Shown: positions 8,063-19,636 of the stretch, in pieces
Numbering within the stretch: position 1 is the first letter of the stretch
Layout of the letters: every line of letters starts with the position of its first letter
DNA from: Aporhodopirellula aestuarii
GTDB lineage: Bacteria; Planctomycetota; Planctomycetia; Pirellulales; Pirellulaceae
DNA: 64,000 nt
Reading direction: 5' to 3'
NCBI RefSeq assembly: GCF_023701485.1
Contig: NZ_JAMQBK010000013.1
Coordinates: forward strand, 1 to 64,000
Made by a program: the position numbers and the translations under genes
The notes under the pieces: generated by a model
Seen by the model: only the letters and a program-made list of their open reading frames with translations
What the model was told of the DNA's origin: nothing
The model's database searches: none

Positions 8063-8526
8063 ACCGTTCCCCGGTCTGTCGCTGCGATGCGAATACGTTC
8101 AACACGAATTGCGAGCTCCGCATACGGCGCCGTTTGGGGGCGTCGCTGATCGATGTCGCGGTCGGCGCAGCCGTCTTGTCGCTGCTATTGATACCCGCCA
8201 TGAAGATGATGGGAGCATCGGCCACGAGAATCGCGGATATCGGTCTGCATGATTCATTGCTGTTCGAAGCCGAGCGTGCCATCGAGATGACCAAGATCGA
8301 TCTCTGTGATGTGAGCGTGTTCGACAGCGCGAAGTCGTTAGTCGACGCGAAAGTTGCTGACAACCACACGACGAACGTGCGGACCCAAGTGGAGCTGGCC
8401 AGCGATCCAGATGTTCCCGCTTTGTTGACGATTGTTGCCACCGCATACCAAGACATCAACGGAAATCGCCGACCGGACGCGGGTGAGCCACAAGAATCGT
8501 TGCGGACGCAGTGGAGTCGCCCATGA
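8059..8526 (+). CDS. Pseudopilin-like protein, GspI position
   Basis: The 155-residue protein has a long basic leader (residues 1-28) and then GASLIDVAVGAAVLSLLLIPA. The prepilin glutamate is replaced by aspartate (LIDV), still acidic. It overlaps its neighbours by ATGA at both ends (8059 and 8523), so the three are almost certainly co-translated. By order it takes the place of the minor pseudopilin GspI/PilV. The assignment rests on the N-terminal helix and gene order; the soluble part has no motif I can name. Confidence 0.72.
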   Translation: MNRSPVCRCDANTFNTNCELRIRRRLGASLIDVAVGAAVLSLLLIPAMKMMGASATRIADIGLHDSLLFEAERAIEMTKIDLCDVSVFDSAKSLVDAKVADNHTTNVRTQVELASDPDVPALLTIVATAYQDINGNRRPDAGEPQESLRTQWSRP

Positions 8527-9077
8527 GATACGAGCTATCGAACAGACGCTCGCCAGTGAAAACTCGTCGTGGCGTGACTCTGGTAGAGACTGTTGCCTGC
8601 GTCATGATCGTGGTCGCGATGGCCAGTTCGATCATCGGTGTCATGCAAGGGTCGATACGGATTGCATCGGCATCACGCGGTGTGATCGGTGCGCCCGCGG
8701 AGTCACGCCAGGCACTGCGATTCCTGGCCGAGCGATTTCGCTCCTGGCATGAAAACGAAGGCATTCTAAAACTGAACAAGTCTTCGATTCAGTGCACGAA
8801 CTTCAGGTATCAATTTAAAGAACGCAAAGCTTCGACGGGCGTCGGCGATGACCTGTTTTTGGTCGACGATTCCGGGAACGAGACGCTTTGTGTTAGCGGA
8901 TCGTTGCGGTCGTTTGAGTTTGAGCCGATTCGTTCGGGAGCCGATTTGATTGGTGTCGAGTTGCGTCTGTCATTGAAGAAAACTGGTGAGGAATCCGAGA
9001 CGCTGCGGCCGATCGACCGTGAAGCCACGATGACGACACAGGTTTGCTTTGCACCGCAGTTGAGGGTGAGTCCATGA
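8523..9077 (+). CDS. Pseudopilin-like protein, GspJ position
   Basis: From ATG 8523 the protein has 184 residues. The prepilin site is RRGVTLVETVACVMIVVAMA, with Gly before the cleavage point and Glu five residues on. A 4-codon upstream extension in the frame is ignored because ATG 8523 overlaps the preceding stop as ATGA. The soluble domain (residues 45-184) is beta-rich and has RFLAERFRSW near its start, a pattern seen in GspJ/PilW-type minor pseudopilins. It should sit at the pseudopilus tip with its neighbours. Confidence 0.75.
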   Translation: MRYELSNRRSPVKTRRGVTLVETVACVMIVVAMASSIIGVMQGSIRIASASRGVIGAPAESRQALRFLAERFRSWHENEGILKLNKSSIQCTNFRYQFKERKASTGVGDDLFLVDDSGNETLCVSGSLRSFEFEPIRSGADLIGVELRLSLKKTGEESETLRPIDREATMTTQVCFAPQLRVSP

Positions 9078-9547
9078 ACGTGACGAAGTCCAATCGGGCA
9101 TCACGCCGCGGTTCGGCGATCTTGTTGTGCTATCTCGCGATGGCAGTCGTGTCGGTCGCGTCGATCGCAATCGCACGCTCTCATCGACGGCTCAACATGC
9201 GTCGTTCAGTGACGCTTAGCAGCGTGCAAGGTCGATTGGTTGCCGATGGTTTGGTTCACCGCCAGATCGCTTATCAGCGGATCAATCCGTCACTGGTGCT
9301 AGCACCTATCGACAAGACGCTGGCGGACATCACCGGATTTGAAGACGCGACGGCAAATATCGTCGCGGTCGATACGACGGCCGAGACGTTCGAAATGGAG
9401 ATCGCACTCTACAAGGACGCTCCCGTGATCCGTCGCCTCGATGTCAGTTATGCGTCCGGTGGTACAGTGGGCACGCCGGTCGGCCCGCTGAAAGGTGCGC
9501 CCGTGACCGCCACGCCGACTGTCCTGATCGCGGTTCCGGCTATCTGA
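9074..9547 (+). CDS. Membrane-anchored minor pilus protein, GspK/PilX-like position
   Basis: The 157-residue product starts at ATG 9074, overlapping the previous stop as ATGA. A single N-terminal hydrophobic segment follows a basic leader (RRGSAILLCYLAMAVVSVAS). Unlike its neighbours, it lacks a clear prepilin glutamate, which is also true of GspK-like and PilX-like proteins; at 157 residues it is much shorter than GspK. It is the last gene of the overlapping set. Function is inferred from position. Confidence 0.65.
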   Translation: MNVTKSNRASRRGSAILLCYLAMAVVSVASIAIARSHRRLNMRRSVTLSSVQGRLVADGLVHRQIAYQRINPSLVLAPIDKTLADITGFEDATANIVAVDTTAETFEMEIALYKDAPVIRRLDVSYASGGTVGTPVGPLKGAPVTATPTVLIAVPAI

Positions 9548-9711
9548 CCGGCTGTGTTTTTCTGAGTTGGGTTGGGGCGGCGGCCGCGCCTTGCGTAGCC
9601 GCGAGAGCCTGATTGGCGTGTTGAGTTCAGCCGGTAGACAGAATTCTGTTAGCAATTTGCGCATTCATCGTCGCGATGGCTCCGGAAGTCAGTTCGGGGA
9701 CGAGGTCACCG

Positions 9712-10374
9712 TTAGGGCCGGAACATCTTGCGGAGGGTTTCGTCGGCCGCGGCGCGGGGATCCGATGGTCCTTGTGGGCGAGCGTGATCCGGCAAACCGA
9801 TCGGGGACCGTTTTGCTCGCGGGTCGATTGGCGGAAGTTTGCTTTTACTTGGAGCCGACGTTTTTGGTTGAGAGGCGGCGTCGAGGGTTTGGCGTGGTGG
9901 CACGCGGATGGCTGACTGTGTGTCGGTGAACTCGTCGGCTGAGATCTCCAACGCTTCGGCGATTGCGTCGAGTTCGTTGAGGACTCGCGTGGGGGTCGGA
10001 GCCACGTTCGTATTCGATTCGACAGGCGCCGAGTGGACGCTTTTGCCGGACAACGCGTCTTTGACGAGGAAGCGAAACTTCCAGCGGCCGATTGTCAGTT
10101 TGTCACCGTGACGCAGTTCGACGGCCGTCTTTGTCTCAACCAATTTGCGATTGATCCTCGTCCCGTTGCGGCTGCCGAGGTCGTAGACGTACATTCGCGA
10201 TCCCGACCGGACAAGGACGCAGTGTTGTCGACTGACGTCGGGCGTGTCGAGCTGGATGTGGCAGTGGCTGCTCCTGCCCAAGAGGTTTTTGCCTTGCTCG
10301 ATATGAATCGCTTCGCCCCGCATGTCTCCGTTGCGATACACCAGTTGGTAGTCGAATACATTGAGAAAACTCAT
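9712..10374 (-). CDS. FHA-domain protein
   Basis: The 220-residue protein has an N-terminal forkhead-associated domain (about residues 10-105) with the phosphothreonine-binding motifs LLGRSSHCHIQLDTPDVSRQH and DLGSRNGTRIN, so it should bind phosphothreonine peptides and hence a Ser/Thr kinase target. The rest (residues 115-220) is Pro, Ser and Lys rich and likely disordered, ending in a short conserved-looking tail ETLRKMFRP. No kinase is next to it. It converges on the pseudopilin set; FHA proteins often regulate secretion machines, but a link here is only a guess. Confidence 0.88.
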   Translation of the reverse strand: MSFLNVFDYQLVYRNGDMRGEAIHIEQGKNLLGRSSHCHIQLDTPDVSRQHCVLVRSGSRMYVYDLGSRNGTRINRKLVETKTAVELRHGDKLTIGRWKFRFLVKDALSGKSVHSAPVESNTNVAPTPTRVLNELDAIAEALEISADEFTDTQSAIRVPPRQTLDAASQPKTSAPSKSKLPPIDPRAKRSPIGLPDHARPQGPSDPRAAADETLRKMFRP

Positions 10375-10734
10375 GCGGAACCGCCCTCGTTGGGATGAGT
10401 GATTGACGCGGCCAATCTTACAAATGGAATGTATTTTTTTGGGCCTGTAACGGTTCAGGATGCGTTAGAGTTAGGTTAAGTAACCTAGTAGCCACTGGAG
10501 GGGTGCTGTCGAATCCGGGCGCAAAATTCAGCGAATTAGGTGATGCGGGAAAATGATTTCATCCGATAGAATCCCGCTCGCTGGAGAACCGCGATGGCGA
10601 CTCTCCTTGGGCTGGACGTCTCGACGTGGCTGGTCCCGTCGGGGCGACTTGGTTTGCGGACGGACTGTTTTTTATCCAAATTTCTCTCAACCTCTACAAC
10701 ATCGTGCCCGAACTCACGGGCCAGGAATCTCGCC
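10375..10734. other. Intergenic region upstream of the L25-tail-like gene
   Basis: A 16-base inverted repeat TAGGTTA (10472-10478) / TAACCTA (10481-10487) could be an operator. Open frames in the rest of the stretch do not look like genes. No promoter is clear. Confidence 0.35.
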
Positions 10735-11022
10735 GTGATAGAGAAGGAATTGCCGATCAAGGTCAGCTTTGGCGGTAGCAAGAAACCCAAGCGGTACAAT
10801 CAGCACATCAAGCGTGTCCGTGTCTACGGCCACGCGGACGATTTTCCCGAGCAGCTCGAACTCGACGCAGCGGATATTTTCAACGGCGGCGTGCTGACGA
10901 TCGACGACCTGCCCTTGCCCGAAGACTTCGAGGTCGTTGATCGTCGGGATAGCGATCCGATCATCACCGTCGAAAAGCAAAAGAAAGACAAACGCGGCTC
11001 CCGCGACAGCTACGACGATTGA
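10735..11022 (+). CDS. Small protein resembling the C-terminal domain of ribosomal protein L25/CTC
   Basis: From a GTG at 10735 (AGGA about 9 bases upstream) the product is 95 residues. The segment from KELPIKVSF to PIITVEKQKK aligns by eye with the beta domain of long L25/CTC proteins: FPEQLELDAADIFNGG then LTIDDLPLPEDFEV correspond to the IPE-x-LEV and LPEG motifs. The N-terminal 5S rRNA-binding domain is absent. The frame is open upstream to 10594, but those residues look non-coding. It may be a stand-alone domain, a remnant, or an unrelated look-alike. Confidence 0.5.
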   Translation: MIEKELPIKVSFGGSKKPKRYNQHIKRVRVYGHADDFPEQLELDAADIFNGGVLTIDDLPLPEDFEVVDRRDSDPIITVEKQKKDKRGSRDSYDD

Positions 11023-11172
11023 TCGCGGCGCCGGTGGCGCTGTCACGTTCGTAGCGAAGGTCGAACCTTTGCGATCGCAATCTTCGTCGTGCTCAAACGC
11101 AACGAGCCACACGTCGTTTGCATCGCGATCGTGCAGTCGTAGGATCGCGGACGGTGGCGATACGTTTTGACG

Positions 11173-12579
11173 TTAGATGAGCCGATTCAACATCGCCGTG
11201 GCGAGTCCAAGGACGAGAAAGAAACCGCACATGTCCGTAACCGTGGTCAGCAACGGACCGCTGGCGACGGCCGGGTCGAAGCCAAATCGTTTGAGCAGCA
11301 GAGGCACGGTGCCGCCGATCGAGACTGCGACGAGTGTGTTGGCGTACAGGGCCACGCCCACGACCAATCCCAAGTACGGGTTACCGTCCCAAACGATCGC
11401 AACGATCGCCACCAACAGGCCGAGGGCGGCACCGTTGATCAAGCCCACGGACGCTTCTTTGAGCCAAACCCGTAGCATTTCGGTGGGGCGCACCAAACCG
11501 AGCGACAGCTCGCGCATGCTCACCGCGACGGCTTGGTTTCCGCTGCATCCGCTCATGTCGCTGATGATGGGGAGAAAAACAGCCAACGCGATTACTTTCT
11601 CAAGCGTGTCTTGATAGATGGCGATGACCGCAGCGGCACCGATATTAAGCACAATATTGATGCTCAACCAACTCAGTCGGCGACTTGCCCGCTGAAACAG
11701 CGGCATGGTTCGTAACTCTTCGCCGATAATCCCTTGGCTTTTGAGAAAATCGCTTTCGGCGGCACGGGTCGCTTCGTAATCGACAGCGTTGCGGTGAACC
11801 ACGCCCAGCAGTCTGCCGTCCGCATCGACAACGGGCACGCCGAGGAAGTGGTGGGTGTCGAAGAAGTCAATCAGGTCATCGAGCGGAGTCGTGTCGAGCA
11901 GCGACAGGGGATCCGCGATCATGATGTCGGCCACGGGATCGTTGCGGCGTGCGAAGAGCAGGTTCCGCATCGGAAGGACGCCGACGAGCCGGTTGTGCTC
12001 ATCGGTCAGGTAGGCGTACTGAACGTCGTAGTCTCGGAATTCGTCCGCGTTTTCCGACAGTGTGCTGATCACATCGGCGACTTTGGTCGAACGATCGAAA
12101 CGCAAAATCTCGCGAACGAGCAAACCGCCGGCGACGTCATCGTTGTACGCCGCCAACTCACGCATCGCGTCGGCTTCGGAATCGGGCAAGACCTGCAGAA
12201 TCGCGCTGGCCTGATCTTCGTCCAAGTCGCCGAGGAGGTCAGCCTGTTCGTCGCTCGGCATCTCTTGGAAAATGGCCGCCGCGTCCTCGGGGGTCAGCGA
12301 ATCGATGATCTCCGCCGCCTGGCTTTCGCTGAGGTGGCGGAGCAATTCGGCGGCGTCTCCGATTGGCAGCGTCTTCAGCACGAGCTGATGGTGAGCCTCA
12401 TCGGTGCGGCTCAGCGCGAGGGCTTGGTCGCCCGCTGACAGACTGTCCAAAAACGCGGCGAGCGGTTCCGGGTCGCCCGCTTCGGCGAGTTCCTCCAATC
12501 GCTCCCAGGGGCGATCGAGCGTCTCGACCAAGAGTTCGCCTTCGGGAAGAGATTCGGTGACGTTTGATGAGTCAGACAT
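11173..12579 (-). CDS. mgtE: Magnesium transporter MgtE
   Basis: MgtE is a Mg2+-gated channel of the inner membrane. The 468-residue protein shows the N domain (residues 30-135, with LPIGDAAELLRHLSESQAAEI), two CBS domains (about 140-265, including GVLPMRNLLFARRNDPVADIM and the second CBS ending VDYEATRAAESDF) and five C-terminal membrane helices (about 290-468) with the pore motif PIISDMSGCSGNQAVAVSMRE read in two parts. Start at 12579 (MSDSSNVTE) is chosen over a 25-codon upstream extension because the upstream part is Arg/Cys-rich and unlike the family. It is divergent from the acylphosphatase gene, with 205 bases between. Confidence 0.93.
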   Translation of the reverse strand: MSDSSNVTESLPEGELLVETLDRPWERLEELAEAGDPEPLAAFLDSLSAGDQALALSRTDEAHHQLVLKTLPIGDAAELLRHLSESQAAEIIDSLTPEDAAAIFQEMPSDEQADLLGDLDEDQASAILQVLPDSEADAMRELAAYNDDVAGGLLVREILRFDRSTKVADVISTLSENADEFRDYDVQYAYLTDEHNRLVGVLPMRNLLFARRNDPVADIMIADPLSLLDTTPLDDLIDFFDTHHFLGVPVVDADGRLLGVVHRNAVDYEATRAAESDFLKSQGIIGEELRTMPLFQRASRRLSWLSINIVLNIGAAAVIAIYQDTLEKVIALAVFLPIISDMSGCSGNQAVAVSMRELSLGLVRPTEMLRVWLKEASVGLINGAALGLLVAIVAIVWDGNPYLGLVVGVALYANTLVAVSIGGTVPLLLKRFGFDPAVASGPLLTTVTDMCGFFLVLGLATAMLNRLI

Positions 12580-12784
12580 GCGATCTCGAGATAGCAAAAG
12601 GTTGGGCGTGAATCGGAATCGGCACCACGTGACTCGCTCGCAACCGTTTTGCAATCACGTCGTACTCCCCGGGTCGCGTAGAATATCGGGGAGAGACGCT
12701 TGAGCACTACAGCCGATTGTCTAACTTTTGAATATCGGAAAAAAAGAGTGCCGTGAAAACGGTCAAGGTCGAATGGAGAAGGCG

Positions 12785-13060
12785 ATGGCGATTCAGAGAA
12801 AGGTATTCCGTTATCGAGGTGACGTGCAGGGGGTAGGGTTTCGCGTAAACGCGATTCAGCAAGCTCGTGGGCTGACGATCGCTGGATTCGTACGCAACGA
12901 ACCCGATGGGGACGTGACGATGGACGTCCAAGGTGACGCTGCCGATTTGAGAGAATTGGCCAAGCGGGTGGAGTCGTCGATGAAATACAAGATCAACGAA
13001 ACTCTCGTCGATACCCGTGATCCCCTGCCGGATCGCACCGGCTTTAAGATCAAATATTAG
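12785..13060 (+). CDS. acyP: Acylphosphatase
   Basis: A small cytoplasmic enzyme that hydrolyses acyl phosphates. The 91-residue product has the family signature YRGDVQGVGFRVNAIQQAR, which includes the catalytic Arg, and the Asn-containing strand IAGFVRNEPDGDV. ATG 12785 is preferred because GGAGAAGG lies just upstream; starts at 12773 or 12728 would add residues not seen in the family. It stands alone and is followed by repeat DNA. Confidence 0.92.
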   Translation: MAIQRKVFRYRGDVQGVGFRVNAIQQARGLTIAGFVRNEPDGDVTMDVQGDAADLRELAKRVESSMKYKINETLVDTRDPLPDRTGFKIKY

Positions 13061-13123
13061 AGCATTCGTATTCTTGCTATAGCCACCGCCGCCAGACGGT
13101 GGACCTGCGGGATTTCAAAAGTA

Positions 13124-13310
13124 GCGGAACGGCGCGAGCCGTCCGGTAACGCAGGACCGGACGGCTTGCGGGCTGTTGATTTAGTGAGCCGTCGGCGCTT
13201 GCCGCGGGCCTTACGGCTACGATGCGCGCATTGGACGCCCGCAGCTAGCGCTGTCGGCTCACTCATGTTTGCGAAACGAGTAACTCAACAGCCTGCTTGC
13301 GCCGTTCCGC
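13124..13310. repeat. Dispersed palindromic repeat, copy C (interrupted)
   Basis: The left arm and middle match copy A to GGACGGCTTGCG at 13170, then a 124-base insert follows, and the match resumes at 13295 with GCTTGCGCCGTTCCGC. Downstream bases (GCACTAAAACAATCAACGTCC) also match the flank of copy A, so the similarity extends past the palindrome. Confidence 0.8.
13171..13294. mobile_element. MITE-like 124-base element inserted in a palindromic repeat
   Basis: The ends are inverted repeats GGCTGTTGA and TCAACAGCC, with a second inverted pair GTGAGCCG / CGGCTCAC just inside and further partial pairing beyond, so most of the element can fold on itself. It is flanked by the 7-base direct repeat GCTTGCG (13164-13170 and 13295-13301), which fits a target-site duplication. 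It encodes nothing. Confidence 0.75.
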
Positions 13311-13512
13311 TAAAAAAGGCACTAAAACAATCAACGTCCCAAGAGACCGAGCTACGTGAGTAGTAATGCTAACCAGCTAGAAGGCCGTAAGCGAAAATCA
13401 CGGTTGCAAAAGTGCTCGCTCTGCCCTTTCGAGTTCCCCCGAACGCCCTCCGCCGGGCACGCAGTTGCGGTGGCCGTGCGGATGAAACAGCGGTGGAACG
13501 CGAGACGTGCTG

Positions 13513-17547
<4,035 letters not shown>

Positions 17548-19401
17548 CTAGCGGTCGACCGAGATCGCTTCGGCGTAGGCGAGTTCGCCGGTCCGTCCGT
17601 CAAAATATTGAAAGATGACCTGCGGATGGGGGTACGCAACGAGCCGTTTGCCACCGAGTTGTTTCGGCATGTTGAAGACGTTGTTGACCTGGACGACGCA
17701 GTAGTGAGGGTACAACCGTTCGAGTCGCGGCAGATCGGGTAACACATAGCTGGACCACCGGATGTCCATTTCGCGGGGCCCAAACTTCCATTTGCCCGTC
17801 GCGGGTCGGTCGCTCTCGTCGTTCTTGGGAACATGGTTGACGCTGTTGTGCGGGCCGCAGCAGAACTCCCAAACGTGGTCGGTGATCTTGATCGCAAAGC
17901 TGTTGTGAAGATCGCCCGTCATGACGAACACTTTCTTGCCCATTTCGTCCCACGCCTTGATAAGCGTTTCGCGTTCGTCAAAGAACCCGGTCCATGCCTC
18001 CTCTTTGTTTTCGGCGTCTGCTTCAAAGCCGCCTGCGCCGCTGTGTGGGATCATGAATGGCACCGAGGAGATCACGAAGAAGAAATCCGCGTCGCTGCCG
18101 CTCATCGATGCTAACAGCCAATCGAGTTGAGCTTTGCCGAGCATTGAAACGCCCGGTTTGTCGCGTTGCGAAACGTCGTGCATGTCTCGGTCGCCCCGCG
18201 TGTCGAGGATGTAGAACTCACAATTGGCGACTCGCATCATTCCGTAGCTGCGACGACCGATCGAATAACTGACCGCGTCGTCGTCCACTTTGGCGGGCAT
18301 GTGCAACCGCAAATGGTGAGCGTCAACAACTTCCACTATGTCATAGACGTAAGAATTCTGATTGCCTTCGTCGTTGTCAAACCGCATGTCATTGACACCC
18401 GCCTCCGCGGTGCCCCAGTGAACGTGCAAGTTCAACATGTTTTCAATCGGCAGTTCGGTGAAGTCGGCGTCAGGATCGAACAACAGGTCGCTGCCCGCGG
18501 TCAACCTTGCTTTGCCGAAATGGATCGGATCGGAATGTTGCATCGGGTTCGCCCAGCCGAGATAGTCGTACCAGGCTTGCGTTCCGATATCACGAAAGAC
18601 GGTGCGTCGATGTCGCTTACCCGACTCGCCCGAACCCCAGATGTCATTGACGAGTTCGTGGTCGTCGAACGTGAACATGCTCGGAACGTTTCGATGCCAC
18701 TGTGCCAACGCGACGCCGCGTTCCAAGTAGAGCTTGTAGTTTTCCCATACGCCCACAATCGTCGGTGCAACGTCGACGACCAGAGGCAGCGTTTCGACGC
18801 CTTGGATCAATCGCCACGCTTCAACCGGATAGGTTCGTAGTTCCTCGTACAGCCAGTCTCCGTTCATAATGTGAAAGTGAACTTTGTCGGCCCAATCTTC
18901 GTTGAGGTGTTCGTACGTTGTGGATCGATGCCCGGCGCCGTGCAGCGGATCTTGGTTCGCACAAGATCCAATCTGAAACCGAAAATTGAACAGGCCTTCG
19001 GGATTGTGTTCGTCGTTGCGAGATTCCTGTGCGCTCGGCAGCGTTCGAAAACTGCCGGGCAGACCGTGGGGGCGACCGTTGACGTGAATCTGGTAGTGGT
19101 AACGCGTGTCGGCGGCGAGATTATCGAGCGTCAAGACACCGGTGTTGTCGTGCTCGATTTGCGTGTGACCCACGTTGCTGGTCATGGTCAAGGATGCCGC
19201 ATCGACCCCGTATTGAACCGTAAATTCACCGGGATCAGATGTCCGTGCCCAGACACGTACCGAACTGGCGGTCGGCATGCCGAGCATCGGACCGTGGGTT
19301 AAACGAATCGGGTCACGTACGGCAATTTGCCCGTTCGTCGGGGGACAAAACACAGCGAGCGTTAGTGCAGCGAGAAGGCTAGCGAGAAGGATGCGATGCA
19401 T
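17548..19401 (-). CDS. PhoD-like secreted phosphatase / phosphodiesterase
   Basis: The 617-residue protein begins at ATG 19401 with a signal peptide (MHRILLASLLAALTLAVF, cleavage near residue 25). It has an N-terminal PhoD-type fibronectin-like domain (about 35-115) and a metallophosphatase core: IGSCANQDP, SMFTFDDHELVNDIWG and, near the C-terminus, FVMTGDLHNSF, which supply the metal ligands. PhoD enzymes hydrolyse phosphate mono- and diesters outside the cytoplasm using Ca2+ and Fe3+. It lies between the FecR/LamG gene (235 bases) and lacZ (273 bases), same strand. Confidence 0.92.
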   Translation of the reverse strand: MHRILLASLLAALTLAVFCPPTNGQIAVRDPIRLTHGPMLGMPTASSVRVWARTSDPGEFTVQYGVDAASLTMTSNVGHTQIEHDNTGVLTLDNLAADTRYHYQIHVNGRPHGLPGSFRTLPSAQESRNDEHNPEGLFNFRFQIGSCANQDPLHGAGHRSTTYEHLNEDWADKVHFHIMNGDWLYEELRTYPVEAWRLIQGVETLPLVVDVAPTIVGVWENYKLYLERGVALAQWHRNVPSMFTFDDHELVNDIWGSGESGKRHRRTVFRDIGTQAWYDYLGWANPMQHSDPIHFGKARLTAGSDLLFDPDADFTELPIENMLNLHVHWGTAEAGVNDMRFDNDEGNQNSYVYDIVEVVDAHHLRLHMPAKVDDDAVSYSIGRRSYGMMRVANCEFYILDTRGDRDMHDVSQRDKPGVSMLGKAQLDWLLASMSGSDADFFFVISSVPFMIPHSGAGGFEADAENKEEAWTGFFDERETLIKAWDEMGKKVFVMTGDLHNSFAIKITDHVWEFCCGPHNSVNHVPKNDESDRPATGKWKFGPREMDIRWSSYVLPDLPRLERLYPHYCVVQVNNVFNMPKQLGGKRLVAYPHPQVIFQYFDGRTGELAYAEAISVDR

Positions 19402-19636
19402 GAGAATCGAGGGCGTGGGGAATGAACTCGGCAAACAAGACTCCGCGTAATGAGCGGTGCTACGTTCGCTGGTTAGGCGATCAGTAAATTCTCACTCGGG
19501 GCGAATACGCTTGGGTGCGAGTGCGCCGGATGCGATGAATTGCCTGACGCGTTCCATTCTACGCGGAACGAATCTTCGATTGGTGATCGAGCGGCACGGA
19601 ATCAAGCGTACGCGACGCAGATGAGAGCGAACGCGT

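Larger units (their letters stand above)
13061..13512. other. Intergenic repeat region with nested element
   Basis: No gene is supported. The stretch holds a partial repeat with hairpin CCACCGCCGCCAGACGGTGG (13084-13103), then palindromic repeat copy C (13124-13310), itself split by a 124-base element (13171-13294). Confidence 0.6.

Noticed and set aside
11734..12438. 234-residue plus-strand frame within mgtE
   Set aside because: It is antisense to the CBS and N domains of mgtE, whose motifs are all intact.
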